Shown here in pieces: positions 27,780-36,300 of a stretch of 64,000 nt of DNA. The DNA lies in assembly GCF_025466085.1 (NCBI RefSeq), contig NZ_JANLOD010000041.1, positions 62,001 to 126,000 on the forward strand, written 5' to 3'. The position numbers were made by a program, and so were the translations under genes. The notes under the pieces were generated by a model, which saw only the letters and a list, made by a program, of their open reading frames with translations, did no database searches and was not told where the DNA came from. How positions within the stretch are numbered: position 1 is the stretch's first letter; each line of letters opens with the position of its first letter. The stretch is from Pseudomonas sp. 14P_8.1_Bac3 (GTDB lineage Bacteria; Pseudomonadota; Gammaproteobacteria; Pseudomonadales; Pseudomonadaceae).

Positions 27780-29024
27780 ATGAGCACATTGAACAGTGCG
27801 CAGGAAGCCGTTGATACCGTCGCCAACGAAGCCATCGAGGCGGCGCTGCAGCAAACCTTCGCCGTCGGCGGCGCCATCATCAACAACGCAACGGGCGAGG
27901 TCATCGCCGCCATGCACAACAACGTGCTGATGCCATTCCCGGGCAGCGGCACCCCCTACTTTCTACCCCATGACCCGACCGCCCACGGCGAGCGGCAACT
28001 GGTGGACTGGTACTACGACAATGTCGCACCACTGAACCTGCCGCCGCCCGATCAGCTAACGATCGTCACCACGCTGGACCCGTGCGCCATGTGCGCCGGT
28101 TCGCTGCTGACTGCAGGATTCAACGTCGCCGTCAGCGCGATCGATGACTACGCCGGCATCAACTACAACAGCCAGTTCACCTTCCCGTCACTGCCGCCGA
28201 AAATCCGCCTGCAAGCGCAAGCTACGTGGGGTTACTACGGCGTCGCGGCACCGGTCAGCCGTGCCTATCAAGGTTCTACGACCGCCCCGGTGTTTGGCGG
28301 TCAGTACATCGATTCGCCGGCGTATTTTCTCTGCAGCTCGATCTTCTCCGCGAGCGTCAACACCGTGCGTGAAGCCAGCAACAATAGCGGCTTGCCACCA
28401 GATCAATTGCAAAACCCCGCCAACCTGCCCGCCACCAGCAAAGTGCGCCAGGCACTCACCGCGCTCAGTCCGTTTGCGCTGACCGTGCAATCGGCGAACC
28501 CACGCGACCCCGGCGCGGAGCTTGCCCCGCCGCTGTTGAAAACAGCGCAGCAGGGCAAAGTGTTCAATTCGGTCGCGCTGATTGATCCGTTCGGCAACCT
28601 GCTGGCCTGCCTGGCCGGCGCCGAGGACAAGTCGCCCATTCGTACAGCCTTTATGGAAACCACCCGCGGTTATGCGCTCATGCGCTGGACCCTGATGAAT
28701 GATCCCGACCCCGCCGTTCGCGCCGAGGCCGGGCAATACCTGACGCATCCGAAGTACGGCGCCTTCGTCTTCCTCTACGCCCCCGACCCGACCACACCGC
28801 AAGCCGTCATGACCTTCGGCGCCTATGGCTCGACCATGGAAGGCCCCGTGCCGCAAAGCTATCCGTCCAACCTGCAATACGTGCTGCTGCCGGGCAACAC
28901 CACCGCACAAGCGTTATCGACACTGGCCCAGAACCTGCCGCCGTTCTACACCCAAAGCGTACAAGTCGCCCCCGCGCAGGTGCTGAGCCAGGACCTGATC
29001 AACGCCGTGAAAAACGGCGTGTGA
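27780..29024 (+). CDS. Cytidine deaminase-fold protein with a long C-terminal extension
   Basis: A 414-residue protein. The N-terminal ~150 residues carry the zinc-dependent deaminase motifs: HGERQLVDWYY (HxE) and TLDPCAMCAGSLL (PCxxC). This puts it in the nucleoside/tRNA-type deaminase superfamily. The remaining ~260 residues, with TTRGYALMRWTLMNDPDPAVRAE, match no domain I recognise. Ordinary free-base or tRNA deaminases are 150-200 residues. GGAG precedes ATG 27780. No signal peptide or secretion motif is seen. Substrate unknown. Confidence 0.72.
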   Translation: MSTLNSAQEAVDTVANEAIEAALQQTFAVGGAIINNATGEVIAAMHNNVLMPFPGSGTPYFLPHDPTAHGERQLVDWYYDNVAPLNLPPPDQLTIVTTLDPCAMCAGSLLTAGFNVAVSAIDDYAGINYNSQFTFPSLPPKIRLQAQATWGYYGVAAPVSRAYQGSTTAPVFGGQYIDSPAYFLCSSIFSASVNTVREASNNSGLPPDQLQNPANLPATSKVRQALTALSPFALTVQSANPRDPGAELAPPLLKTAQQGKVFNSVALIDPFGNLLACLAGAEDKSPIRTAFMETTRGYALMRWTLMNDPDPAVRAEAGQYLTHPKYGAFVFLYAPDPTTPQAVMTFGAYGSTMEGPVPQSYPSNLQYVLLPGNTTAQALSTLAQNLPPFYTQSVQVAPAQVLSQDLINAVKNGV

Positions 29025-29101
29025 TGCAAGGCGGGCCGGCCCCGCAGAAGGATATGCGGGGCGGGTCTGACGGCTGCGTAAAAATAGTCTGAATTCAGGG
29101 G

Positions 29102-29129
29102 TTTACAGAAGCTATCCAATCGCTATAAT
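29102..29129 (+). promoter_or_regulatory. tRNA-Thr promoter
   Basis: TTTACA (29102-29107), 16-base spacer, TATAAT (29124-29129), followed by the CGTCGCCC discriminator and the tRNA. Confidence 0.8.
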
Positions 29130-29143
29130 CGTCGCCCTAACAC

Positions 29144-29219
<76 letters not shown>

Positions 29220-29225
29220 TATAAA

Positions 29226-29263
29226 ACAAAGCCCTCGTAGAAATACGAGGGCTTTGTTGTTTC
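29226..29263 (+). terminator. tRNA-Thr terminator
   Basis: ACAAAGCCCTCGTA and TACGAGGGCTTTGT form a 14-bp perfect stem around GAAA, followed by TGTTTC. The hairpin recurs at 35374-35405 and, in shortened form, at 36959-36984. Confidence 0.9.
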
Positions 29264-29442
29264 TGGGGTATTAATGTCTCTGGAAACACTTCGTAGTACC
29301 CCCCTCGCACTATTTCGCATCACTTCCAACTTATCAAAACCTCCCGAATCAATGACTTTGCATCAAAGATTCACTTTCCAAGCTTTATGCTAAATTATGA
29401 AATAGCAATAATTATGGCGTATCCATAAAAAGGGATAATTGC

Positions 29443-30600
29443 ATGAGCAGCATCTTTCAGCGCCCTGAACTGGCTGAATCAATGGCAAATCAGCTTCTTC
29501 ATCCTGGTGTACTTGATGAAGGTCTACGCTCAGGCCTGTTCCTCTCTGGCCTGCGCCGCACAGGCAAAACGACTTTTCTGAGAAATGACCTGATCCCTGC
29601 CTTGGAAGCAGCAGGCGCTCTGGTCATCTACGTCGACCTATGGAGCGACACCCTGGCCAACCCGGCTACGCTCGTGCACAACGCCATCTATAAAACATTG
29701 AAAGACCTGCAGACGCCGGGCTCTTCCGTCCTAGACGTCCTCAAGCGCGTCAGCAACGTTGATGTTGGCGCTGCGGGATTCAAATTCGGGTTCAAACTCG
29801 ACAACATTGGTAACGCCGACGGCCCCACGCTGGCGCAAGCACTGACAGAGGTCGTCGATCAGGCGAAGACCGATTTGGTACTGATCATCGACGAAGTGCA
29901 GCACGCAATGTCCTCTGACGATGGCAACCAGCTGCTTCTGGCACTCAAGGCCGCACGCGACGCCATCAACCCGCGCCCAGGTACGCCAGGTTACTTCCTG
30001 TTTATAGGAACCGGCTCGCACAGGGCGCAAGTAAGCGAATTAACCGCCAAACGCAACCAGGCGTTTTCCGGCGCCACGTCAACCGCCTACCCGGTGCTGG
30101 GCGGTGATTACGTGGAGTTCCTGCTCAACCGACTCGCCATGACGGTGAACAAGAAAAAGCTGCCGTCCCTCGAAGTCGCCATCGAGGCGTTCAACACCTT
30201 GGGGAATCGACCTGAGGAAATGCTCAAGGCCCTGCGTCAACTCTTGCAGCAGGACGGTGAACCCGACCTCTTCCTACCCGTAATTGCCAGCACCTTGCGC
30301 TCGGCGGCTGCGAGCATTGAGCTACAGAAAGTCGAGCAACTGGGCAGTTTGGCTCTGGCAATTTTCAATAAAATCGCCTCTACAGAAGGCGATGCACGCG
30401 GGATCTTCTCCACCGATGCGGCAGCAGAGTATTCAAAGTCAGTGGGGCGCGAGGTGCGGGTTGAAGAGATTCAACCGGTGGTGATTGCGCTGGTAGCGGA
30501 GAACATCATCATGCGGCGCGGGCATGGCATTTACGCGATTACGGATCAGTTTGTCCAAGAAATTTGGCTGGAGGAGCGGGCTTTGATTGAGGGGAGTTAG
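29443..30600 (+). CDS. AAA/STAND-type ATPase of unknown role
   Basis: A 385-residue cytoplasmic ATPase. Walker A is GLRRTGKTTFL (about 38-48), Walker B is LVLIIDEVQHA (about 147-157), and a sensor-like FIGTGSHR follows. The C-terminal part (about 280-385) looks like a winged-helix, ending GIYAITDQFVQEIWLEE. The architecture resembles archaeal-type ATPases with a C-terminal wHTH. G+C content is nearer the chromosome than the TIR operon, so it probably came separately. A 45-base piece of its gene (30270-30314) recurs at 36076-36120. Function unknown; defence or DNA maintenance is possible. Confidence 0.75.
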   Translation: MSSIFQRPELAESMANQLLHPGVLDEGLRSGLFLSGLRRTGKTTFLRNDLIPALEAAGALVIYVDLWSDTLANPATLVHNAIYKTLKDLQTPGSSVLDVLKRVSNVDVGAAGFKFGFKLDNIGNADGPTLAQALTEVVDQAKTDLVLIIDEVQHAMSSDDGNQLLLALKAARDAINPRPGTPGYFLFIGTGSHRAQVSELTAKRNQAFSGATSTAYPVLGGDYVEFLLNRLAMTVNKKKLPSLEVAIEAFNTLGNRPEEMLKALRQLLQQDGEPDLFLPVIASTLRSAAASIELQKVEQLGSLALAIFNKIASTEGDARGIFSTDAAAEYSKSVGREVRVEEIQPVVIALVAENIIMRRGHGIYAITDQFVQEIWLEERALIEGS

Positions 30601-31444
30601 AGGGCGAGCTAAACGACAGCGACCCAGGTAGGCACAACCTTTAAGGCTACGCCACACGGTGGTGGTTCTCCCAAAGTGCGATTAGCGTCCGGTGGCTCGC
30701 AGGGTCACAGCGATGTGATGGATGCCTACTTTTATCAGTATGCCCACTGCGGCAACTCATTCCCTTTCATAGCTGCCCTGCAGCAACCTATCCGCTTGGC
30801 CATTCCCGTGCGCCAACCTGCGCCCGTCTCTTTCTCCCGGAAAGAGACGGGCGCTCCTATCGCTACTGCAGCCCAACTCGTACAAGGCATTGCGGCATTC
30901 CCCCTCGTGACAATCGGTGTGACAAACACCGAAGTCACCAGCAACAGCGATGCAGATGATGGAGCCGCAGCCCACGGAATGGACTGCACCTGACTGACAG
31001 TCAGGCATGCCCCGGTCATCGCTTCACTGCCTTCATCCGACTCAGGATCTCGCGGCGCTGGTCTCGTCAGCCAGTGCAGCCTGCACCCCGCCCACTTATT
31101 TGGAAGTATTCAAGAGGCCAGATCATGTCCAAATTCCCGTTCGTAAAGAGGCGTCAGTCCCGCGTGATGGACATTCCCACAGGTCGCAGGGGACTTGATC
31201 CCTGATAACACTCAGCATTCTTGGCGGGATGACGTGGGGGATATATGTATGTCTGTGATCGAGGCTTTTGAACATAGCAGTCATAGGCCCGTTCGCTTCG
31301 ACGCATCAGGGACATGAGCAGGAATGGTGAACATAACAGGACGGCTGGATACCCAAGTCCCCTCATCAAGCATGGTGCTTTTTTTTATCGCGCCGACGGT
31401 GGCATACTGACAGTACTTAATAAACCCATCGGACGGGACAGAAA

Positions 31445-31699
31445 ATGACATTTCGATTCGCATTGGAAAGCGATGACTCCCTGATAGGGCCAGCTTCAAC
31501 AGTCATAGAAATAGCCTATCAAACCCACCGAAAATTTAAATTTTTCACATCTGTCTTGCTGAATAATTTCATTCGTACTGAAAAAAATCTGATAGCGGCG
31601 TTCAACTCATATGTTAACGCGCCCAGAAAACATCTACTCCAAAGATTTTCTAAAACAAATTCGCGAAATATTAGACTAAAGCCCCTAATTTTGTACTAG
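31445..31699 (+). CDS. Possible small protein upstream of the TIR gene
   Basis: An 84-codon ORF starting MTFRFALESDDSLIGP, A+T-rich like the TIR operon it precedes. It has a poor ribosome site and resembles nothing I know. It could be a decayed gene end or a small regulator; I cannot tell which. Confidence 0.25.
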   Translation: MTFRFALESDDSLIGPASTVIEIAYQTHRKFKFFTSVLLNNFIRTEKNLIAAFNSYVNAPRKHLLQRFSKTNSRNIRLKPLILY

Positions 31700-31703
31700 G
31701 TGC

Positions 31704-31733
31704 CTGACAGCCTTTTAGAGCCATCAATAATAT
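31704..31733 (+). promoter_or_regulatory. Candidate promoter of the TIR/SLATT operon
   Basis: CTGACA (31704-31709), 18-base spacer, TAATAT (31728-31733), 30 bases before the TIR start codon. ACAGGAAAA just ahead of ATG 31764 is a fair RBS. Confidence 0.4.
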
Positions 31734-31763
31734 TAAAAACCGCTTTGTGCACAGGAAAAAAAA

Positions 31764-34349
31764 ATGGCTTCTCTAGTAAATGTTTTTATCAGCTACAGCC
31801 ATGAAGATCAAGAATTTCACGATAGCCTTGTAAAGTACTTAACCAATATGCAACGACAGGGCGAAATATCCGCATGGACTGATAGAAAGATTACCGGAGG
31901 TAGCTCATGGAGAAACGAAATTGACAAACAACTTGAGGCCGCCGATATTGTTTTGTTGCTAGTGAGCCCTGATTTCATATACTCAGAATACTGCTACGAT
32001 AAAGAGATGAGTGTAGCACTAGAGAGACATAAATTAAAACTCACCAGAGTCATACCAGTATATATTCGCGTCACAGATGTAAAAGGCTCAGTCGTAGAAG
32101 AATTACAAGGCTTACCCACTGATAGAAAGCCAGTGAACAAATGGCAAGACAAAGATGAAGCATGGAAAAATGTAGTCGAAGGTTTACGTTCAGCAATCGC
32201 CGAATACTTAGAGGCTAGGCCGATGAATGAATTAGTGACTAACAATGGCAGAAAACCCAGCTTCTCCGAGTCTCATGAACATTGGCTCGATGATACGGAA
32301 GTGACGTTAACGCACCGTGTTGTGGACAAGGTTAAGCTTAGCAAAATATACGAAGAACCGGATCTTCTTGTAGTAAATAAGAGCTTCACTAGCAAGATAA
32401 GAAAAAGCATAAGCGCACACAATTTAATAAAAGATTCAAATTTATCCATCGTCATCGGAGAAGAGCAAGCCGGAAAAACGTCACTTGCTAAATTCCTCTG
32501 CCGTCAAATAAATGAAGCCGGCCATCTATCCGTGTATATAAATGGTTGCGAAGTGCGCTCTGCAAATATTAACGCACTCATTGAGAAGCGTTTAGCCGAA
32601 CAGCACACATCTACAGAACAACTTAAAAAGTCCTCCACAGAAAATATCACTGTAATTATCGACGATATACATCTGCACGGACTAAACAATAAACATTTCG
32701 ACCAGTTAATATCAACGCTAAAATCCACATACCCGGCACTAGTTTTTTTTGCCAAAGACACATTTCGATACGTAATACCAGATCATGAAGAACTGGAAAT
32801 TTTCAATATTTATCAGATCAATGACTTCGGTAATTTTAAGCGCGCCAAACTTATAGAGCGATGGGTTTCTTTGGGTGTCGAAGAATCTCTGGATGAAGCC
32901 GCGATGTATAAGGAATGCGACGAAATAACTACAAAAATCAATTCAATAATTCGGAAAAAGCTTATTCCGTCTAAGCCCATATTCATTTTATCCATACTTC
33001 AAATGCTTGAAGCCTATACATCGCAACGCTTAGATATGACATCCCACGGCCACTGCTATCAGAGCTTAGTCTACCAAGCGTTAGAACGAATTGACATCAA
33101 GCAAAAAGAAATTGATAAATACATGAATGTAATGACTGAGCTTGCATGGGCTCAGTACAAGAACGAAGGAAAACCGCTTACTACGAGCACCCTGTCAAGT
33201 TTTTATGATAGTTACGCGCAAGAATACTTAAGCGTCGATCGCACTAAAGTTACAGAAGATCTTCACAAGTGCAACATCTTAGCATCAAAAGACAACTTGA
33301 TCTCATTCAAGTATCCATATATATACTACTTCTTTGCAGCCAAAAAGATAGCTGACTCGTTCAGCAAAAGCGAGCTTATAAAGACAGAGATCAAAAAGCT
33401 CTTAGAAGGGCTGCATCGTGAAGACTACGCGAATATAATTATCTTCATCACTCACCATACAAAAGAGAGCTGGATTCTCGATGAAATAGAAATGTGCCTA
33501 ATGGAGCTTTTTAGCGACCATGCGCCCGCAACATTAGAGGCGAAGGACACCGCGTTCCTAGAAGAGTTCTTGAAAGAAATTCCGAAATTAGTAATTGAAG
33601 AGCGAAAAATCCAAGAGGAACGTGAAAAACACCAACAGTCATTGGAAGCAGAACAAGATAGTGAAATTGAAATAACAGGCCCTCAGCCCGAGGATCGTGA
33701 CGATAATAGCTTGTTTGCAAATATCAATAAGGTTTTCAAAGGATCCGAACTCATTGGGCAAATTGTACGAAACCGACATGCATCCCTTAACAAGTCGGAA
33801 CTATCGACCCTATTAAAAGAATCATACAGTTGCGGACTTAGATTTCTGCAATTCTTTATAGATATATCAGACATCGCAAAAGAAGAGGTAATCCAAACAA
33901 TCGCGCAGCAGATTCGCGAAAATCCATCTCAAACAAACTTTGCAATTGAGAAGGAAGCTCGAGGCGCTTTTCTCCTTTTCACATATAGCGCTATTTATGC
34001 AGTTGTAAGAAAAATTGCCAGCTCTACTGGCTGTGTTGAAGCTGAAGAAATTTACCGTGCCATCGAATCAGAAACACCAACGCCAGCTATAAAGCTTATA
34101 AACCAAGCGATAGAACTAGACTTTCATAAAAAGGTTGACCATGAAACCCTCGAACGACTGGCAAACGAATTTAAGGGCAACATAGTATGCGATCGGATAC
34201 TGAAGGAGATTGTAATTCAGCATATCTATATGTTCCCAGTCGAGTATCGAGATAAGCAAAAAATATCCTCTTACTTAAGCCTACCAATGGAAAAGCTGCA
34301 ACAGCAAGATCTGGATAAGAAATCCAAAATGCTGGACACAAAAAAATGA
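31764..34349 (+). CDS. TIR domain - STAND-like P-loop NTPase, candidate defence sensor/effector
   Basis: An 861-residue protein. Residues ~5-150 form a TIR domain: VFISYSHEDQEF (first strand), ITGGSSWRNEI, ADIVLLLVSPDFIYSEYC and then YDKEM, whose Glu 81 sits where NAD-cleaving TIR enzymes have their catalytic glutamate. A P-loop NTPase follows: Walker A GEEQAGKTS (232-240) and Walker B ITVIIDDIH (~295-303). The rest (about 350-861) is helical with a charged segment near 615-650 and no recognised repeats. This TIR-plus-STAND layout is that of bacterial NLR-like immune proteins. By inference, the C-terminal part senses a trigger and the TIR domain depletes NAD. The DNA is clearly A+T-rich relative to the chromosome. 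It is coupled to the next gene by an ATGA overlap. Confidence 0.85.
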   Translation: MASLVNVFISYSHEDQEFHDSLVKYLTNMQRQGEISAWTDRKITGGSSWRNEIDKQLEAADIVLLLVSPDFIYSEYCYDKEMSVALERHKLKLTRVIPVYIRVTDVKGSVVEELQGLPTDRKPVNKWQDKDEAWKNVVEGLRSAIAEYLEARPMNELVTNNGRKPSFSESHEHWLDDTEVTLTHRVVDKVKLSKIYEEPDLLVVNKSFTSKIRKSISAHNLIKDSNLSIVIGEEQAGKTSLAKFLCRQINEAGHLSVYINGCEVRSANINALIEKRLAEQHTSTEQLKKSSTENITVIIDDIHLHGLNNKHFDQLISTLKSTYPALVFFAKDTFRYVIPDHEELEIFNIYQINDFGNFKRAKLIERWVSLGVEESLDEAAMYKECDEITTKINSIIRKKLIPSKPIFILSILQMLEAYTSQRLDMTSHGHCYQSLVYQALERIDIKQKEIDKYMNVMTELAWAQYKNEGKPLTTSTLSSFYDSYAQEYLSVDRTKVTEDLHKCNILASKDNLISFKYPYIYYFFAAKKIADSFSKSELIKTEIKKLLEGLHREDYANIIIFITHHTKESWILDEIEMCLMELFSDHAPATLEAKDTAFLEEFLKEIPKLVIEERKIQEEREKHQQSLEAEQDSEIEITGPQPEDRDDNSLFANINKVFKGSELIGQIVRNRHASLNKSELSTLLKESYSCGLRFLQFFIDISDIAKEEVIQTIAQQIRENPSQTNFAIEKEARGAFLLFTYSAIYAVVRKIASSTGCVEAEEIYRAIESETPTPAIKLINQAIELDFHKKVDHETLERLANEFKGNIVCDRILKEIVIQHIYMFPVEYRDKQKISSYLSLPMEKLQQQDLDKKSKMLDTKK

Positions 34350-35230
34350 GCAAGGAATTAAACTTCCAATACCCCAGTATCTATATGCAGGCCAGAACAA
34401 ACTCTTCTGTATATCAAAAGGCAAACCACGCTCTACTCATTGCGAACCTAATTATTTTAGTTGCAGCAGCAGGAATTGAAGCCTTTAAGATCGAGTGGCT
34501 GAGCAATCTTTATCCAAAGACTGTTCTTTTATCTGCAAGCATTTTACTAGCGATAATCACAAAAAAACTCTCGCTCGAAGAAAAGTGGTACGCCGCGAGA
34601 TCGCTATCGGAAACAGTGAAAACTTTAATTTGGCGCTATAGAATGGGCGCGGCACCATTCAATAGCTCTGGAGTGGAGCAGGGCCTGTTGCTTCTGGAGC
34701 GTTTAGAGGCGGCATGTTTAGAAAGTAATAGCCTCATAGGTTCTAATAAATTCCACCTAAATAAGAACGACCCTTTACTTGCAGAAATCAAGCATGCTGA
34801 GGACCTATCAACGGATAACATCACCACCTATATTGAAAATAGACTTACCCCCCAACTCAAGTGGTATTCAACCAAAGCAAAGCGCAACTCAACGATGTCT
34901 CGAGTGTTTTTTGCAACATTCATTACCTGTAACTTTTTTGCAGTTCTCTGCTCTGCATGGCAAGAGACTGACACTAGTTTCACATTGCCGATTACAGGCC
35001 TACTTATTGCGATTTCAACAGCTCTTATTGGTTGGATTGAGTCAAAAAAATACAGCGAACTGGCCGCAGCCTATTCATTAACTCACGGTGAAATTGAACT
35101 TCTACATTCAGATATTCATGACATCTCTAGCCGCGAAAATTTTTCTGCCTTCGTCAATGACGCAGAATCGTTATTCTCACGCGAGCATACGCAATGGGCA
35201 GCAAAACGTAGATATATCAGAAAAATTTAA
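34346..35230 (+). CDS. SLATT/DUF4231-like membrane protein, candidate partner of the TIR-NTPase
   Basis: A 294-residue protein with four hydrophobic helices in two pairs (about 29-47, 57-72, 185-204, 213-232). The segment after the first pair, EEKWYAARSLSETVKTLIWRY, carries the W-x3-R-x2-(S/A)E-x2-K...WRY pattern of SLATT/DUF4231 proteins, as does the C-terminal HTQWAAKRRY. SLATT proteins have been proposed as pore-forming effectors in bacterial conflict systems. Its ATG overlaps the TIR gene stop (ATGA), so the two are made together. Either the SLATT protein is a second effector or it anchors the sensor; this is inference. Confidence 0.78.
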   Translation: MSKELNFQYPSIYMQARTNSSVYQKANHALLIANLIILVAAAGIEAFKIEWLSNLYPKTVLLSASILLAIITKKLSLEEKWYAARSLSETVKTLIWRYRMGAAPFNSSGVEQGLLLLERLEAACLESNSLIGSNKFHLNKNDPLLAEIKHAEDLSTDNITTYIENRLTPQLKWYSTKAKRNSTMSRVFFATFITCNFFAVLCSAWQETDTSFTLPITGLLIAISTALIGWIESKKYSELAAAYSLTHGEIELLHSDIHDISSRENFSAFVNDAESLFSREHTQWAAKRRYIRKI

Positions 35231-35349
35231 GCTCCAGCTTGCTCCCTACTTTTCCATGACTGGGATTTTTGGTCAAAGGATAGTTAAATAGAGAAAAATC
35301 TTCTCACATATAATAAAAACACAACAACCAGATAGTTAGTAGTAGCTAC

Positions 35350-35415
35350 TACTCCTAGTGTCGCACTATATAAAACAAAGCCCTCGCAGAAATACGAGGG
35401 CTTTGTTGTTTCTGG
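35350..35415. repeat. attR-like degenerate copy of the tRNA-Thr 3' end and terminator
   Basis: ACTCCTAGTGTCGCACTAT aligns with the tRNA 3' end (29201-29220), followed by the terminator hairpin (35374-35405) and GTTTCTGGG. Five differences in 67 positions from the left copy. A+T-rich island DNA runs right up to it. Confidence 0.75.
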
Positions 35416-36300
35416 GACGTCCACTTTCCGTCCGCACATTGCAATCCGGGTAGCGAATTTTTTCGCGATGAACGTCAAGCAAATCGACAATCTACGCGCC
35501 GAGACAAAAGCTGCCTTTCTCAAAAACTAAAAAGAAACAACTTCACCCAAACAGCATTCTTGCCGATGGTCCTTGCCCACAACGGCAATCGAAGCTCCCG
35601 CCTCCACAACTCCACCGCCGTCATGATCTTCGTTCCATAAGTACCGTGGCGCCAGCGCTCCTTACCGACACTTCCGCATTCTGGCTCCAGCGGCGGGCGC
35701 GCATTGACGCAACTTGGTCATTGGTGGCGAACTTTCCTTCATCAGCCTCTTGTACCGCCAGTTCAATCTGCGCAGTCAAAGCTCTCTCGTGCTCGATGTA
35801 GTCGCGAAGCACATCCATCGCCAGATACCTCACGGTTTGGCCATTCGTATTAGATAGATCGGTGAGCGAGTTCGAAAGGTCTTCCGGCAGGTTCAGAGAT
35901 ATCCCGGTCATGGCAGCCTCGATGGTGGCGGTTGATGAACATCCTACACGGGCAAGCGCTCACTTGGATTAGCAGGTTGCCGCGACGATATCTCACAATT
36001 TTTCGCAGTAGAGCCAGATTTTAATAAGCAACGCTCGCCAGAGAACCGCGAGATAAATAGATACCAGCTAAATGACTTCCTACCCGTTATTGCCAGCACC
36101 TTGAGCTCGGCGGCTGCGAGTCCACCCGCCCACTTCTTTCATTGTGAGAAATTTTCTCAACTCACGCTCGAAAAGCACCCCATGAAGCCTCCGGCGTGGG
36201 ACGTATTACATGCCTAGGCCAGCTGTTTAACTGCGTTTAGCTTCACTTCTTGTAAGCCACACAACCTTGCGTCATTGCCTACAGGTACGCCAGACTTCGC
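35416..36300. other. Scar region right of the island
   Basis: Apart from the antitoxin-like gene at 35621-35911, I see no intact gene. A 20-codon ORF end (MNVKQIDNLRAETKAAFLKN, at 35468) looks like a gene remnant. Bases 36076-36120 duplicate 30270-30314 of the ATPase gene with two mismatches, in the same orientation, evidence for past recombination or a lost second ATPase copy. Confidence 0.5.
35621..35911 (-). CDS. Orphan ribbon-helix-helix (CopG/ParD-like) antitoxin
   Basis: A 96-residue protein opening with a ribbon-helix-helix: TGISLNLPEDLSNSLTDLSN...RYLAMDVLRDYIEHERAL. The next part, EADEGKFATNDQVASMRARRW, is the usual toxin-binding tail of ParD/CopG antitoxins, which normally end there. 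The last ~20 residues (SQNAEVSVRSAGATVLMERRS) look like read-through into unrelated sequence. The toxin gene expected just downstream (below 35621) is absent; only a 34-codon ORF follows. So the module appears to have lost its toxin. Confidence 0.65.
   Translation of the reverse strand: MTGISLNLPEDLSNSLTDLSNTNGQTVRYLAMDVLRDYIEHERALTAQIELAVQEADEGKFATNDQVASMRARRWSQNAEVSVRSAGATVLMERRS

Larger units (their letters stand above)
30601..31763. other. Decayed 1.2-kb region inside the island
   Basis: There is no convincing intact gene. It contains a perfect 13-bp inverted repeat (30821-30833/30841-30853, CGCCCGTCTCTTT), a short ORF at 31125 (26 codons, MSKFPFVKRRQSRVMD, with GAGG upstream), a weak hairpin with a T tract at 31368-31384, and an 84-codon ORF at 31445. 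Base composition shifts from G+C-rich to A+T-rich near 31.4 kb, marking a junction between DNA of different origin. Confidence 0.5.

Noticed and set aside
30676..30993. Possible 105-codon gene after the island ATPase
   Set aside because: Weak start, no RBS, low-complexity composition, and a perfect inverted repeat inside it. Treated as decayed DNA.
31764..35230. Thoeris or CBASS system
   Set aside because: There is no ThsA-like NAD-binding effector and no cyclase. The TIR domain is fused to an NTPase instead, so neither name applies.
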